Shown piece after piece: positions 24,883 to 33,655 of a stretch of 64,000 nt of DNA; the stretch's first letter is position 1; each line of letters opens with the position of its first letter. Location: positions 806,001-870,000 of the forward strand of contig NZ_SHKK01000001.1 in assembly GCF_004217135.1 (NCBI RefSeq). The letters run 5' to 3'. The position numbers were made by a program, and so were the translations under genes. This DNA comes from Micromonospora violae (GTDB lineage: Bacteria > Actinomycetota > Actinomycetes > Mycobacteriales > Micromonosporaceae). The notes beneath the pieces are model-generated. The model was not told where the DNA came from, did not search any database, and saw only the letters and a program-made list of their open reading frames with translations.

Positions 24883-26472
24883 ATGAAGGCCACCACCACA
24901 CCGGCAGCGCGAGCCGGCCGACGGGAGTGGATCGGGTTCACGGTGCTGATGCTGCCGTTGCTCCTGGTCTCGATGGACGTGTCGGTGCTCTACTTCGCCG
25001 TCCCGTTCATCAGCGCGGAGCTGCGGCCGACCGCAACCGAGCAGCTCTGGATCTTCGACATCTACGGCTTCGTGCTGGCCGGGCTGCTCATCACCATGGG
25101 CGCCCTGGGCGACCGGATCGGCCGACGCCGGCTCCTGTTGATCGGCGCCAGCGCGTTCGGGGCGGCGTCACTGCTGGCCGCGTACGCCGACAGCACCGCG
25201 ACGCTGATCGCCGCGCGCGCCGTGCTCGGCGTCGGCGGGGCCACCCTGATGCCCTCGACGCTCGCCCTGGTGCGCAACATGTTCCCCGACGCCAAGCAGC
25301 GCGGCACCGCCATCGCCGTCTGGACCGCCACCCTCACCGGCGGCATCGCGATCGGCCCGGTGCTCAGTGGCATCCTGCTGGAGCACTTCTGGTGGGGCTC
25401 GATCTTCCTGATCAACATCCCGGCGATGCTGCTGCTGCTCCTGCTCGCCCCGCTCCTGGTGCCGGAGTTCCGGAACGCGGCGACCGGGCGTTTCGACCTG
25501 ATCAGCGCGGCGCTGTCGCTCGGCGCGCTGCTGCCGGTGATCTACGGCGTCAAGGAGATGGCGCGCGACGGCGTCAGTCCGGTGCGGGTGCTCGCCATCG
25601 TCGGTGGCCTGCTGGTGGGCGCGCTCTTCCTGCACCGGCAGCGGACCGGGGCGTACCCGATGGTCGATCTCACCCTGTTCCGCCGGCACGGCTTCGGCGG
25701 GTCGCTCGCGGTCAACCTGCTGGCGATGTTCGCCATCGTCGGCTTCGCCATCTTCACCACCCAGCACCTCCAACTGGTGCTCGGCCTCAGCCCGCTGCGG
25801 GCGGCCCTGTGGAGTCTCGTGCCGTCGCTGGCCGTCGGCGGAGTCGCACCGGCCGCCGCCGCCCTCGCCCAGCGCGTCGAACGGGCGTACCTGATCGGCG
25901 CGGGGTTCGGTATCGCCGTGGTCGGCTTCGCGGTGTTGACCCGGGTCACGCCGGCGACCCCGCTGTGGCTGCTGCTCGTCGGCGCCAGCGTCTACGCGGG
26001 CGGCCTGGTGATGGTGATGTCCCTCGTCACCGAGCTGGTCCTCGGCGCGGCGCCGCCCGAGCAGGCCGGTGTCGCGTCGGCGCTGACCGAGTCCAGCAGC
26101 GAGCTGGGCGGTGCGCTGGGCATGGCGATCCTCGGCAGCGTGGGCGCGGCGGTCTACCGCCGGGAGATCGTCGACGGCCTGCCGGCCGGGCTGCCCGCCG
26201 ACGCCGACGGCGTGGCCCAGGAGACCCTGGGCGGTGCGCTCGCGGTCGCCCAGGGGCTGCCGGCGGATCTGGCCGACGCGGTGCGCCACGCCGCCGGGGT
26301 CGCGTTCACCGACGGGCTGCACCTGGCCGCGTACGCCGCCATGGTGGTGATGCTGCTGGGTGCGGTCACCGCGCTGGCCGCGCTGCGCGGCGTCCGACCG
26401 GCCGACTCGGCGGCGCTGGCCGCTGAGCCGACCGGTCCGGCCGATACCTCGTTGTCGTCGATCAGTCGGTGA
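24883..26472 (+). CDS. 14-TM MFS efflux transporter (DHA2, SmvA/LfrA-like)
   Basis: 529 aa from ATG 24883, with AAGGAG ending 8 bases upstream; ATG 24877 is only 2 bases from the site. About 14 TM helices. TM1 has LVSMDVSVLYFAVPFISAEL with a membrane-embedded Asp, followed by ELWIFDIYGFVLAGLL and motif A GALGDRIGRRRLLLIG, and motif C-like GGIAIGPVLSGIL. These mark DHA2 proton-driven multidrug pumps for quaternary ammonium, dyes and fluoroquinolones. Divergent tetR supports inducible efflux. The last 11 bases overlap the convergent gene at 26462. Confidence 0.88.
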   Translation: MKATTTPAARAGRREWIGFTVLMLPLLLVSMDVSVLYFAVPFISAELRPTATEQLWIFDIYGFVLAGLLITMGALGDRIGRRRLLLIGASAFGAASLLAAYADSTATLIAARAVLGVGGATLMPSTLALVRNMFPDAKQRGTAIAVWTATLTGGIAIGPVLSGILLEHFWWGSIFLINIPAMLLLLLLAPLLVPEFRNAATGRFDLISAALSLGALLPVIYGVKEMARDGVSPVRVLAIVGGLLVGALFLHRQRTGAYPMVDLTLFRRHGFGGSLAVNLLAMFAIVGFAIFTTQHLQLVLGLSPLRAALWSLVPSLAVGGVAPAAAALAQRVERAYLIGAGFGIAVVGFAVLTRVTPATPLWLLLVGASVYAGGLVMVMSLVTELVLGAAPPEQAGVASALTESSSELGGALGMAILGSVGAAVYRREIVDGLPAGLPADADGVAQETLGGALAVAQGLPADLADAVRHAAGVAFTDGLHLAAYAAMVVMLLGAVTALAALRGVRPADSAALAAEPTGPADTSLSSISR

Positions 26473-26965
26473 GCACGTGCGCGAGCCGGTCGCGGAACCG
26501 CCGCTCGGAGTCGCTGACCGTCTCGCCGCCGATGCCCAGCAGCCCACCGCTGGACGCGGCGCCCACCACCTGCTCGGCGATCGTCACCAGCCAGTGCTTG
26601 TACGCGCCGGCCGCGCCCTCGTCGACGCGGCCGGCCAGCAGCCCGGCGGCCTGGCCGGCCCGCAGCAGCACGTCGTCGATCAGCTCGCGCGGGTCGTCGG
26701 GCGCGATGACCGGCAACTCCGCACCGCTCTCCGGGTCACCGACCCGGGTGATGATCTCGCCGGCCACGGCGGCGACCAGCGGGCTGGCCGACTCCCGGCC
26801 GGCGGCGATGGTCTCCAGCCCGGCCGCGGTCTCCGCCATGGTCCGGCGGGTGCCGTCGGACTCGGCGGCGCTCGCCGCGGTCAGCACCGACTGCGGCAGG
26901 CCGACCAGCAGCCCCCACTCCTCGTCAGAGAACCCGAACCCGGTGTACGCCGGCTGCTCGATCAC
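26462..26965 (-). CDS. Hypothetical soluble helical protein
   Basis: 167 aa from GTG 26965, with GGAAGGGG upstream at a good distance. It has conserved-looking stretches (YTGFGFSDEEWGLLVGLPQS, LLGIGGETVSDSERRFRDRL) reminiscent of actinomycete proteins annotated as hypothetical. No TM or Cys motif. An upstream in-frame ATG at 27037 exists but sits in non-coding-like DNA. Convergent with the efflux gene. Confidence 0.6.
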   Translation of the reverse strand: MIEQPAYTGFGFSDEEWGLLVGLPQSVLTAASAAESDGTRRTMAETAAGLETIAAGRESASPLVAAVAGEIITRVGDPESGAELPVIAPDDPRELIDDVLLRAGQAAGLLAGRVDEGAAGAYKHWLVTIAEQVVGAASSGGLLGIGGETVSDSERRFRDRLAHVLTD

Positions 26966-27053
26966 GGCAACGCCCCTTCCGCCCTGCTCTGCTTGGTCAA
27001 TCGGTGCTCTGCTTGGTCGATCCACCGGGCTGGACACCGGTGCCCGGGTCAGG

Positions 27054-28685
27054 CTAGTCCAGGGTCAACAGGCCCTGTTCGGACACCACGCGCACCGACA
27101 ACGTCTTGTACCCGACCTCTTCGAAGAGAACCGTCATCTTGTCCTCCTCGTACGAGAGCACCAGGCCCTGCCCCCACTCCGGGTGACGCACCTGGCTGTG
27201 CACCGGGAACGGGCCGACCGCCCCCTCGTCGGCCACGCTGGTGCCGTTGTGGCAGTTGTCGCAGTGGCCGCAGACCTGCGTCATCTGCTCGCCGAAGTAG
27301 GCCAGCAGGGTCTGCCCCCGGCAGGCGGTGGTCTCGGCGAAGGCCCGCATCATGTCGGTGCGGGACCGGGTCACGGTCTGCTGGCGCTCCGCCTCGGCCA
27401 GCGCCGCCGCGCCGGCGTCGACCGGGGTGGGGGAGTAGCGGGGAGCGCCGATGCGCTGGCGGGCGCGCGGCTCGGCCGCGCCGACCTGCTCCAGCAGGGA
27501 GAGGTACTGGCCCAGCTTGCGCGGCCCGAGGCCGGTGCTCTCGCGCAGCTCGGTCTTGGTGGCCGGCTTGCGGCGCAGCAGCGCGGCGAGGTCGCGCAGC
27601 TCGTCCACGTCGGGCAGACCGCCGGTGAAGAACCGTTGCAGGCCCACATCCTCGGCCTGCCACAGCAGCAGCACCCGGGCCGGTTGCCCGTCGCGGCCGG
27701 CCCGGCCGATCTCCTGGAAGTAGCTGTCCGGCGAGTCGGGCAGTGCCATGTGCACCACCCAGGCGATGTTCGGCTTGTCGATGCCCATGCCGAACGCCGA
27801 GGTCGCCACCATGATGGGGACCTGGTCGGCGAGGAACGCCTCGTGCAGGTCGGCGCGCGCGCCGGCCGCCATCCCACCGTGGTAGAACTGCGCCGGGAAG
27901 CCGGCGTCGGTCAACCGGGTGGCCAACTCCTCGGCGGCGCGACGGGTCGGCACGTAGATGATCCCGGGCCGCTCGTCGTCGCGCAGCAGCGCGATCAGAC
28001 GCCGCCACCGGTAGTCCTCGGTGGGGCAGTGCGCCACCTCGACGAAGAGGTTCGGCCGGTCCAACCCGGAGACCACCACCTCCGGCTCGCGTAGCCGCAG
28101 CCGGGCGATGATGTCGTCGCGTACCGGAGGGGAGGCGGTGGCGGTCAGCGCGACCACCGGCGGTCGGCCGATGCCGTCGATGAGGTGCCCCAGCGCGAGG
28201 TAGTCGGGGCGGAAGTCGTGCCCCCACGCGGAGATGCAGTGCGCCTCGTCGATCGCCACCAGGGCCGGCTTCAGCGCGGCGACCTCGGCCATCCGTTCGG
28301 GGTTGCTGAGCTGTTCCGGGGTGATGAAGAGGAACTCCGCCCGGCCCTCGCGGACCTCGGTGATCGCCTCGGCCTGCTGGGTGGGCGACTCGTTCGAGCT
28401 GATCCGCACCGCCCGCAGCTCCGGCCGTTGCCGTTCGTTGAGGGAGGCGATCTGGTCCTGCTGGAGGGCCAGCAGGGGGGAGATCACCACGGTGGGGCCG
28501 GGTATCAGGCTGGCCGGGATCTGGTAGATCGCCGACTTGCCGGCACCGGTGGGCAACACCACCAGCGCGTCGCGTCGCTTCATCACCGCGCGCATGGCGG
28601 CCAGTTGGTTGGGCCGTAGGGCCTTCCAGCCGAACAGGCTGCGGGCCGCGCGGCGCAACGTCATCGAGTGCGTGGACAGTTTCAT
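27054..28685 (-). CDS. recQ: RecQ-family ATP-dependent DNA helicase
   Basis: 543 aa from ATG 28685 (an upstream in-frame ATG at 28739 adds 18 unlikely residues). Helicase motifs are clear: VVLPTGAGKSAIYQIPASLI (Walker A), AIDEAHCISAWGHDFRPDYL (DEAH plus aromatic loop), ALTATASPPVRDDI, YHGGMAAGARADLHEAFL, MGIDKPNIAWVVH and GRAGRDGQPARVLLLW. A zinc site CGHCDNCHNG with an upstream Cys follows. No HRDC domain; the last ~50 residues form a separate beta-rich segment (VRHPEWGQGLVLSYEEDKMT) found in actinobacterial RecQ. Acts in recombination repair and fork processing. Confidence 0.9.
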   Translation of the reverse strand: MKLSTHSMTLRRAARSLFGWKALRPNQLAAMRAVMKRRDALVVLPTGAGKSAIYQIPASLIPGPTVVISPLLALQQDQIASLNERQRPELRAVRISSNESPTQQAEAITEVREGRAEFLFITPEQLSNPERMAEVAALKPALVAIDEAHCISAWGHDFRPDYLALGHLIDGIGRPPVVALTATASPPVRDDIIARLRLREPEVVVSGLDRPNLFVEVAHCPTEDYRWRRLIALLRDDERPGIIYVPTRRAAEELATRLTDAGFPAQFYHGGMAAGARADLHEAFLADQVPIMVATSAFGMGIDKPNIAWVVHMALPDSPDSYFQEIGRAGRDGQPARVLLLWQAEDVGLQRFFTGGLPDVDELRDLAALLRRKPATKTELRESTGLGPRKLGQYLSLLEQVGAAEPRARQRIGAPRYSPTPVDAGAAALAEAERQQTVTRSRTDMMRAFAETTACRGQTLLAYFGEQMTQVCGHCDNCHNGTSVADEGAVGPFPVHSQVRHPEWGQGLVLSYEEDKMTVLFEEVGYKTLSVRVVSEQGLLTLD

Positions 28686-28758
28686 CGAGGGCCGGAGGTA
28701 CCCGAGCCCATGACCGCCGAAACGCGTTCGGACGATCACCAGCTCGGGGATCGCCGAC

Positions 28759-29709
28759 TCAGCGCAGCCGGGGCAGGACCTCGCGTTGGTAGAGATCGAA
28801 CAGGCCCTGGTAGTGCGGGCCGGTGTTGGCCACGTAGAGCTCGTCGAAGCCGGCCTTGGCGTACTGGTCGATCATCTCCAGGTGCGCGTCCGCGCTGTTG
28901 CCGCAGACGAACGCCTCCTTCAGCATCTCCGGCTTGACCAGCTCGGCGGCCTGCTCGAAGTGCCGTGGTGAGGGGAGCACCTGAGACAGCTCGCCCGGCA
29001 CCCCCGCGTTCGGCCAGCGCTCGTACGCGATCCGCATCCCCTCGTCCTCGCTGTCCGCGTACGCCGCCTTGAAACCGGCCTGGCACGGCTTGTCGCCGCC
29101 GCCGTTCTCCCGGAAGCGTCGGACCATCTCGCCGTCGGGCATGGTGCTCACGTAGCCGTCGCCGATGCGCGCGGCGAGGTCGATGGCCTTCGGTCCGAAG
29201 CCGGAGACGTAGATCGGCGGGGGAGTGTCGGGCAGCGTGTAGATCCGGGCGTGCTCCACGGTGTAGTGCTTGCCGTGGTGGTTGACGAAGTCGCCGCCCC
29301 ACAGCGCGCGCAGCACCTCGACGGCCTCCTCCAGCATCTCCAGCCGCACGTCGGCCTGCGGCCAGGCGTCGCCGAAGATGTGTTCGTTGAGCGCCTCGCC
29401 GGTGCCGACGCCGAGCACGAACCGCCCACCGTGCAGCACCGCGCTGGTCGCCGCCGCCTGTGCGATCACCGCCGGGTGGATCCGCAGGGTCGGGCAGGTC
29501 ACCGCCGTGGTCACCGGCAGCGAGCAGACCTGGCTGAGCGCGCCGATCATCGACCAGACGAACGGGCTCTGGCCCTGCGCGTCCACCCAGGGGTGGTAGT
29601 GGTCGGAGATCCACAGCGCCTCGAAGCCGGCCCGTTCGGCACCGCGCGCCTGCTCCAGCAGCTCGGCTGGGGTGAACTCCTCACTGGACAGAAAGTATCC
29701 GATCTTCAT
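28759..29709 (-). CDS. F420-dependent LLM-class oxidoreductase (FGD-like)
   Basis: 316 aa from ATG 29709. The N-terminus MKIGYFLSSEEFTPAELLEQ and the block YLPDTPPPIYVSGFGP-like region (residues ~175-195: TLPDTPPPIYVSGFGPKAID) followed by GDGYVSTMPDG are typical of TIM-barrel luciferase-like enzymes of the F420-dependent glucose-6-phosphate-dehydrogenase type. The enzyme would use cofactor F420 with an unknown substrate. An in-frame extension to 29958 is not coding-like. Divergent from the GH3 gene, beyond the small gene at 29796. Confidence 0.8.
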   Translation of the reverse strand: MKIGYFLSSEEFTPAELLEQARGAERAGFEALWISDHYHPWVDAQGQSPFVWSMIGALSQVCSLPVTTAVTCPTLRIHPAVIAQAAATSAVLHGGRFVLGVGTGEALNEHIFGDAWPQADVRLEMLEEAVEVLRALWGGDFVNHHGKHYTVEHARIYTLPDTPPPIYVSGFGPKAIDLAARIGDGYVSTMPDGEMVRRFRENGGGDKPCQAGFKAAYADSEDEGMRIAYERWPNAGVPGELSQVLPSPRHFEQAAELVKPEMLKEAFVCGNSADAHLEMIDQYAKAGFDELYVANTGPHYQGLFDLYQREVLPRLR

Positions 29710-29795
29710 GGCTTCCCCTTCGGCGCGCGGACCTGCTGATGGGAGAGCCGTACCCCGGCGGCGAGCTGTCACACCGGTTCTCGCCGTCGGCCGGG

Positions 29796-29921
29796 TCAGC
29801 GTCGACCGAACATCGCCCGGATCGCGGCGAGCAGGAGAAGGGCGCCGACCACCAGGCCGAGCAGGCGTACGCCGGGGATGTCGGCCGCGCTCGTCGCGTC
29901 GGCCAGCGGAACGGGATCCAT
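29796..29921 (-). CDS. 41-aa single-TM peptide
   Basis: MDPVPLADATSAADIPGVRL then a TM helix LLGLVVGALLLLAAIRAMFG ending in RR. Short negatively charged outer part and basic end suit an N-out membrane miniprotein. No family recognised; small genes of this form occur widely in actinomycetes. It sits between two divergent promoters. Confidence 0.5.
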   Translation of the reverse strand: MDPVPLADATSAADIPGVRLLGLVVGALLLLAAIRAMFGRR

Positions 29922-29960
29922 GCCCCGCACTCTCCCCGGGGAGCGGGCCGCCAGGCAACT

Positions 29961-29990
29961 GTAAGGTTTATTGACTATTGATTGGCTCAG
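29961..29990 (+). promoter_or_regulatory. AT-rich promoter/operator island before the GH3 gene
   Basis: The segment GTAAGGTTTATTGAC with TATTGATTGG behind it is strikingly AT-rich for this genome. Its GTAAGGTTTATT-type half sequence resembles the operators of ROK/NagC-type regulators that control GlcNAc or chitobiose genes in actinomycetes. The downstream gene is an N-acetylhexosaminidase, which fits. No base-level proof. Confidence 0.4.
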
Positions 29991-30062
29991 TGTGACCATG
30001 GCAGGACCGCCTGCCGGTGGCGGTGCGCCGAGGGCGCGCGAGAGACGGGGTACGGGGGCCGC

Positions 30063-30143
30063 ATGAGCGAGCGCAACCAGCGGGTCGACGGGTTCGCACC
30101 GTCGCCGGTGATCGACATCGATCACCGCGAGGGGGCGGCGTGA
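30063..30143 (+). CDS. 26-codon ORF coupled to the GH3 start (possible leader peptide)
   Basis: MSERNQRVDGFAPSPVIDID then HREGAA, stop TGA overlapping the GTG start of the GH3 gene (30140-30143). No clear ribosome site; the peptide is hydrophilic and its composition is coding-like. It could be a translated leader that couples GH3 synthesis, or the relic N-terminus of a lost neighbour. Weak call. Confidence 0.3.
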   Translation: MSERNQRVDGFAPSPVIDIDHREGAA

Positions 30144-31627
30144 CCACGACCACCGGGCACCTCCCGGCGCTCGCCGCCGCCGTCCTGCAACCCGGCTTCG
30201 TCGGCACCACCCCACCGCCGTGGGTGTGCCGCTGGCTCGACGAGGGTCTCGGCTCGGTGGTGCTCTTCGCCCGCAACGTCGTCGACACCGAGCAGGTGGC
30301 CGCGCTCACCGCGACGCTGCGCGCGCAGCGGCCGGACGTCATCGTGGCGATCGACGAGGAGGCCGGCGACGTCACCCGGCTGGAGTCGGTGCACGGCAGC
30401 TCCCGGCCGGGCAACTTCGCCCTCGGCGCGGTGGACGACCCCGAGCTGACCGAGGCGGTCGCCCGGGACCTCGGCACCGAACTGGCCGCGGCGGGCGTCA
30501 CCCTCAACTACGCCCCGGACGCCGACGTCAACTCCAACCCGGCCAACCCGGTGATCGGCGTCCGCTCCTTCGGTGCCGACCCGGTGCTGGTCGCCCGGCA
30601 CACCGCGGCCTGGGTCCGCGGGCTCCAGGCCGGCGGCGTCGCGGCCTGCGCCAAACACTTCCCCGGGCACGGCGACACCCGGGTCGACTCCCACCACGAC
30701 CTGCCCCGGATCACCGCCGACCGGGCCCGGCTCGACGCCTGCGAACTGGCCCCGTTCCGCGCCGCCGTGGCCGCCGGGGTGCAGGCGGTGATGACCGGCC
30801 ACCTGCTGGTGCCCGCGCTCGACCCGCACCTGCCGGCGACGCTGAGCCAGCGCATCCTGAGCGGGTTGCTCCGCGACGAGATGGGCTTCTCCGGCGTGGT
30901 GGTCACCGACGCGGTGGAGATGCGCGCGGTCGCCGACCGGTACGGCTTCGCCGGTGCCACGGTCCGCGCCCTCGCCGCCGGGGCCGACGCGATCTGCATC
31001 GGCGGCGAACGGGCCGACGAAGAGTCCGCCCGCGAGCTGCGCGACGCCATCGTGGCCGCCGTCGTCTCCGGTGAGCTGCCCGAGGAACGTCTCGCCGAGG
31101 CCGCCAAGCGGGTCGGTCAACTCGCCGCGTGGACGGTCGCCGCCCGCAGCGGCGGCTCGAGCGGGCGCGACGCCACCGACGTCGGGCTGGCCGCCGCCCG
31201 CCGGGCCGTCCGGGTCACCGCCGCCCCGGACACGACGGTGACGCTGCCCCTGACCCGAGCGGCGCACGTCGTCGAGTTCGCGCCGCCGCGCAACATCGCC
31301 ATCGGCGCCGAGACCCCCTGGGGGATCGGCCGGCCGCTGGGCGAGCTGCTGCCCGGCACCAGCACCGTCCGCTACGCCGAACCCGACGTGCCGGCCGACC
31401 CGGGCGCCGGGGCGGGCAGTCGCCCCCTGGTCCTGGTCGTGCGCGACCTGCACCGGCACGACTGGATGCGCGCCGCCGTGCACCGCGCGTTGGCCGCCCG
31501 GCCGGACGCGGTCGTGGTCGAGCTGGGCGTGCCCGAGCTGGTCACCGGGGCGGTGCACCTGGCCACCCACGGCGCCACCCGGGCCAGTGGACAAGCCGCC
31601 GCCGAGGTGCTCACCGGCGACCGCTGA
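30140..31627 (+). CDS. Beta-N-acetylhexosaminidase, glycoside hydrolase family 3 (NagZ-like)
   Basis: 495 aa from GTG 30140. The GH3 N-terminal barrel is clear: GSVVLFARNVVDTEQVA, VAIDEEAGDVTRL, and the NagZ signature KHFPGHGDTRVDSHHDLP (the His-Asp pair acts as acid/base), then the nucleophile Asp in GVVVTDAVEMRAV. It is ~150 residues longer than E. coli NagZ, the extra C-terminal part being an uncharacterised domain. It cleaves beta-linked GlcNAc from muropeptides or chitooligosaccharides; no signal peptide, so cytoplasmic. Stop at 31627, 10 bases before the convergent GNAT gene. Confidence 0.85.
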   Translation: MTTTTGHLPALAAAVLQPGFVGTTPPPWVCRWLDEGLGSVVLFARNVVDTEQVAALTATLRAQRPDVIVAIDEEAGDVTRLESVHGSSRPGNFALGAVDDPELTEAVARDLGTELAAAGVTLNYAPDADVNSNPANPVIGVRSFGADPVLVARHTAAWVRGLQAGGVAACAKHFPGHGDTRVDSHHDLPRITADRARLDACELAPFRAAVAAGVQAVMTGHLLVPALDPHLPATLSQRILSGLLRDEMGFSGVVVTDAVEMRAVADRYGFAGATVRALAAGADAICIGGERADEESARELRDAIVAAVVSGELPEERLAEAAKRVGQLAAWTVAARSGGSSGRDATDVGLAAARRAVRVTAAPDTTVTLPLTRAAHVVEFAPPRNIAIGAETPWGIGRPLGELLPGTSTVRYAEPDVPADPGAGAGSRPLVLVVRDLHRHDWMRAAVHRALAARPDAVVVELGVPELVTGAVHLATHGATRASGQAAAEVLTGDR

Positions 31628-31637
31628 CCGGCCCGCG

Positions 31638-31925
31638 CTACGTGAGGTCGGCGACCAGGTCGGCGTACTCGGGGTGCTTGTCGATGAACGCGGCCATGAA
31701 CGGGCACTGCGGCACCACCTTCGTGCCCCGGGCGCGCAGCTGGTCGAGGGTGCCGCGGATCAGCGCGCCGCCCACCCCCTTGCCCTGAAACCCCCGGTCC
31801 ACCTCGGTGTGGGTGAAGACCAGGGCCTCCCCGCGCGGCAGGTACGCGGTGAAGCCGGCCAGCGCGTCGTCGACCAGGATCTCGAAGCGGCGCTTCGCCG
31901 GGTTGTCCTCGACCAGGGTGCTCAT
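31638..31925 (-). CDS. GNAT acetyltransferase (GNAT_2 type)
   Basis: 95 aa. Contains the short GNAT core ALVFTHTEVDRGFQGKGVGGALIRGTL with the acetyl-CoA P-loop (QGKGVG), and VVPQCPFMAAFI then HPEYADLV. It matches the minimal 90-residue YjdJ-type group. Substrate unknown. ATG overlaps the stop of the upstream cysteine-desulfurase-like gene by four bases, so the two are one unit. Confidence 0.85.
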   Translation of the reverse strand: MSTLVEDNPAKRRFEILVDDALAGFTAYLPRGEALVFTHTEVDRGFQGKGVGGALIRGTLDQLRARGTKVVPQCPFMAAFIDKHPEYADLVADLT

Positions 31926-33148
31926 CCGGCCATTCTCCCCGCCCGTTCGGCCAGCGCGTCGAGTTCGGCGAGCAACCGGTCCACCTCGTCGGCGGTGTTG
32001 TAGTGGTAGATGCTGGCCCGCACCGCGCCGCCGCTGTCCCGCAGCCCCATCAGCTGGAAGTACTCGTAGGCGTAGTAGTCACCGACGGAGAGGCAGAACC
32101 CGGCGGCGCCCAACGCCTCCTGGGTGGCCGCCGGCGACAGCCCGGCGACCCGGAACGACACCGTCGGGCAGCGCCGTGCCGGCGAGCCGTAGACGGTGAC
32201 CGCCGGCCGCTGCGCCAGCCCGGCGAGCAGCCGGTCCAGCAGCGCCTCCTCGTGTGCCTGGGCGGCGGCCAGCCCGGCCCGCAGCCGCGCCCGCCGGTCG
32301 CCGACCGCGTCCGGGTCCAGCCCCGCCAGGTGATCCACCGCGGCGGCCATGCCAGCCAGCAGCGGGAAGCTCGGCGTGCCGTACTCGAACCGGTCCGGCA
32401 CGGCGTCGGAGGACGGCACCAGCTTCGCCGGGCGCAGCCGCGCCCACAGGGCCGGGTCCGCCACCATCGCCGCCAGGTGCGGCCCGGACCACTTGTACGC
32501 GCTGGTGACCAGCACGTCGGCGCCGAGCGAGGTCAGATCGGTCGGCCCGTGCGGAACCGAGTGCACCCCGTCGACGTGGACCAGCGCGCCGACCGCGTGC
32601 GCGGTTCTGGCGATCGCCGACACGTCCGGCATGGTGCCGATGGCGTTGCTGCCGGCGGTCACCGCGACCAGCCGGGTCCGCTCACCGACCAGGTCGGCGT
32701 ACTGGGCCGCGGGAAGCTCACCGGTGTGCCGGTCGACCTCCGCCCAGCGCACCGTCGCCCCGGCCGCCTCGGCGGCCTGCACCCACGGCCGCACGTTCGC
32801 GTCGTGGTCGAGCCGGGAGACGACCACCTCGTCCCCCGGGCGCCAGGCCGCCCCGAGCGTACGGGCCAGTTTGTACGTCAGCGCGGTCGCGCTCGGGCCG
32901 AGCACCACCCCTGCCGGGTCGGCGCCGAGCAGGTCGGCCACCGCCGAGCGGGCCCCGGCCACCAACTCCAACGACCGGCGACCCGCCACGTTGGCGGCGC
33001 TGCGGTTGCCGACCGCCGACCGCATGGCGTCGGTGACCGCGTCGATCACACCGGCCGCGGTCTGGGTGCCCCCGGCACCATCGAAGTGGACGAAACCCTC
33101 GGCCAGGGCGGGGTAGGCGGCCCGGGTGCGGGCGATGTCGAACGGCAT
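31922..33148 (-). CDS. Cysteine-desulfurase-like PLP enzyme (class V)
   Basis: 408 aa from ATG 33148. Class-V aminotransferase layout: FVHFDGAGGTQTAAGVIDAV, GPSATALTYKLARTLG, RLDHDANVRPW, VHVDGVHSVPHGPTDL and the PLP Lys in VTSAYKWSGPHLAAM. It belongs to the SufS/IscS-like subgroup of 'cysteine desulfurase-like' proteins; the catalytic Cys loop of SufS is not obvious, so it may be a lyase or selenocysteine-lyase-type enzyme. No suf genes nearby, so a Fe-S cluster role is not supported. The frame is open to 33583 but non-coding there. Confidence 0.8.
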   Translation of the reverse strand: MPFDIARTRAAYPALAEGFVHFDGAGGTQTAAGVIDAVTDAMRSAVGNRSAANVAGRRSLELVAGARSAVADLLGADPAGVVLGPSATALTYKLARTLGAAWRPGDEVVVSRLDHDANVRPWVQAAEAAGATVRWAEVDRHTGELPAAQYADLVGERTRLVAVTAGSNAIGTMPDVSAIARTAHAVGALVHVDGVHSVPHGPTDLTSLGADVLVTSAYKWSGPHLAAMVADPALWARLRPAKLVPSSDAVPDRFEYGTPSFPLLAGMAAAVDHLAGLDPDAVGDRRARLRAGLAAAQAHEEALLDRLLAGLAQRPAVTVYGSPARRCPTVSFRVAGLSPAATQEALGAAGFCLSVGDYYAYEYFQLMGLRDSGGAVRASIYHYNTADEVDRLLAELDALAERAGRMAG

Positions 33149-33230
33149 GTCCCGGACCCTAGCCGGGGCGGCTTCCACGCTCGCCGTCGCCTCGTCGGTG
33201 CTGTCGCGGGCGTCTCGTACCCTTGGCGAG

Positions 33231-33596
33231 GTGACGAACCGACCCGCCACCATGCCCATTCCTTCCGTCCGTCGCGCCGCCGGCCTCGCCGCCGCTCTGG
33301 CGCTCGGCCTCGCCGTGCTCGCCGGGTGCAGCTCCGAGGGCGCCTCCACCGACTGCGGGCTGGACGCCTGCACGGTCACCTTCGACCGGGGTGTCGAGGC
33401 GAGCGCCAGTCTGTTCGGCGTCGAGGCCAAGCTGGTCGGCGCCGAGAATGACCAGGTGACCGTCGAGGTCGCCGGTGAGCAGCTCACCCTCACCATGGGC
33501 CAGCAGGCCGCCGAGGCCGGAGGCTTCGCGGTCACCCTGGACAGCGTGACCGACCAGCAGATCAAGATTCGCGTGTCGCGCAACCCGGGTAGCTGA
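33231..33596 (+). CDS. Secreted lipoprotein, unknown function
   Basis: 121 aa from GTG 33231 (ATG 33252 is an alternative). TACCCT at 33218-33223 is about 7 bases ahead of GTG, suggesting a leaderless transcript. Residues ~10-32 form a signal peptide with the lipobox LAGC (the Cys starts the mature protein, CSSEGAST). The mature part is small and beta-rich (CGLDACTVTFDRG, VTVEVAGEQLTLTMG, IKIRVSRN). No family recognised. Anchored to the membrane outer face. Confidence 0.7.
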   Translation: MTNRPATMPIPSVRRAAGLAAALALGLAVLAGCSSEGASTDCGLDACTVTFDRGVEASASLFGVEAKLVGAENDQVTVEVAGEQLTLTMGQQAAEAGGFAVTLDSVTDQQIKIRVSRNPGS

Positions 33597-33655
33597 TCCG
33601 GGCGGGCGGCGGTGGCCGACGTTTGGGAATCTTCCGAATCGGTGATTGTGACGCC

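Noticed and set aside
27054..28685. Phage or defence-system helicase
   Set aside because: The sequence has the standard RecQ motif set and zinc site and no defence neighbour, so it is an ordinary repair gene.
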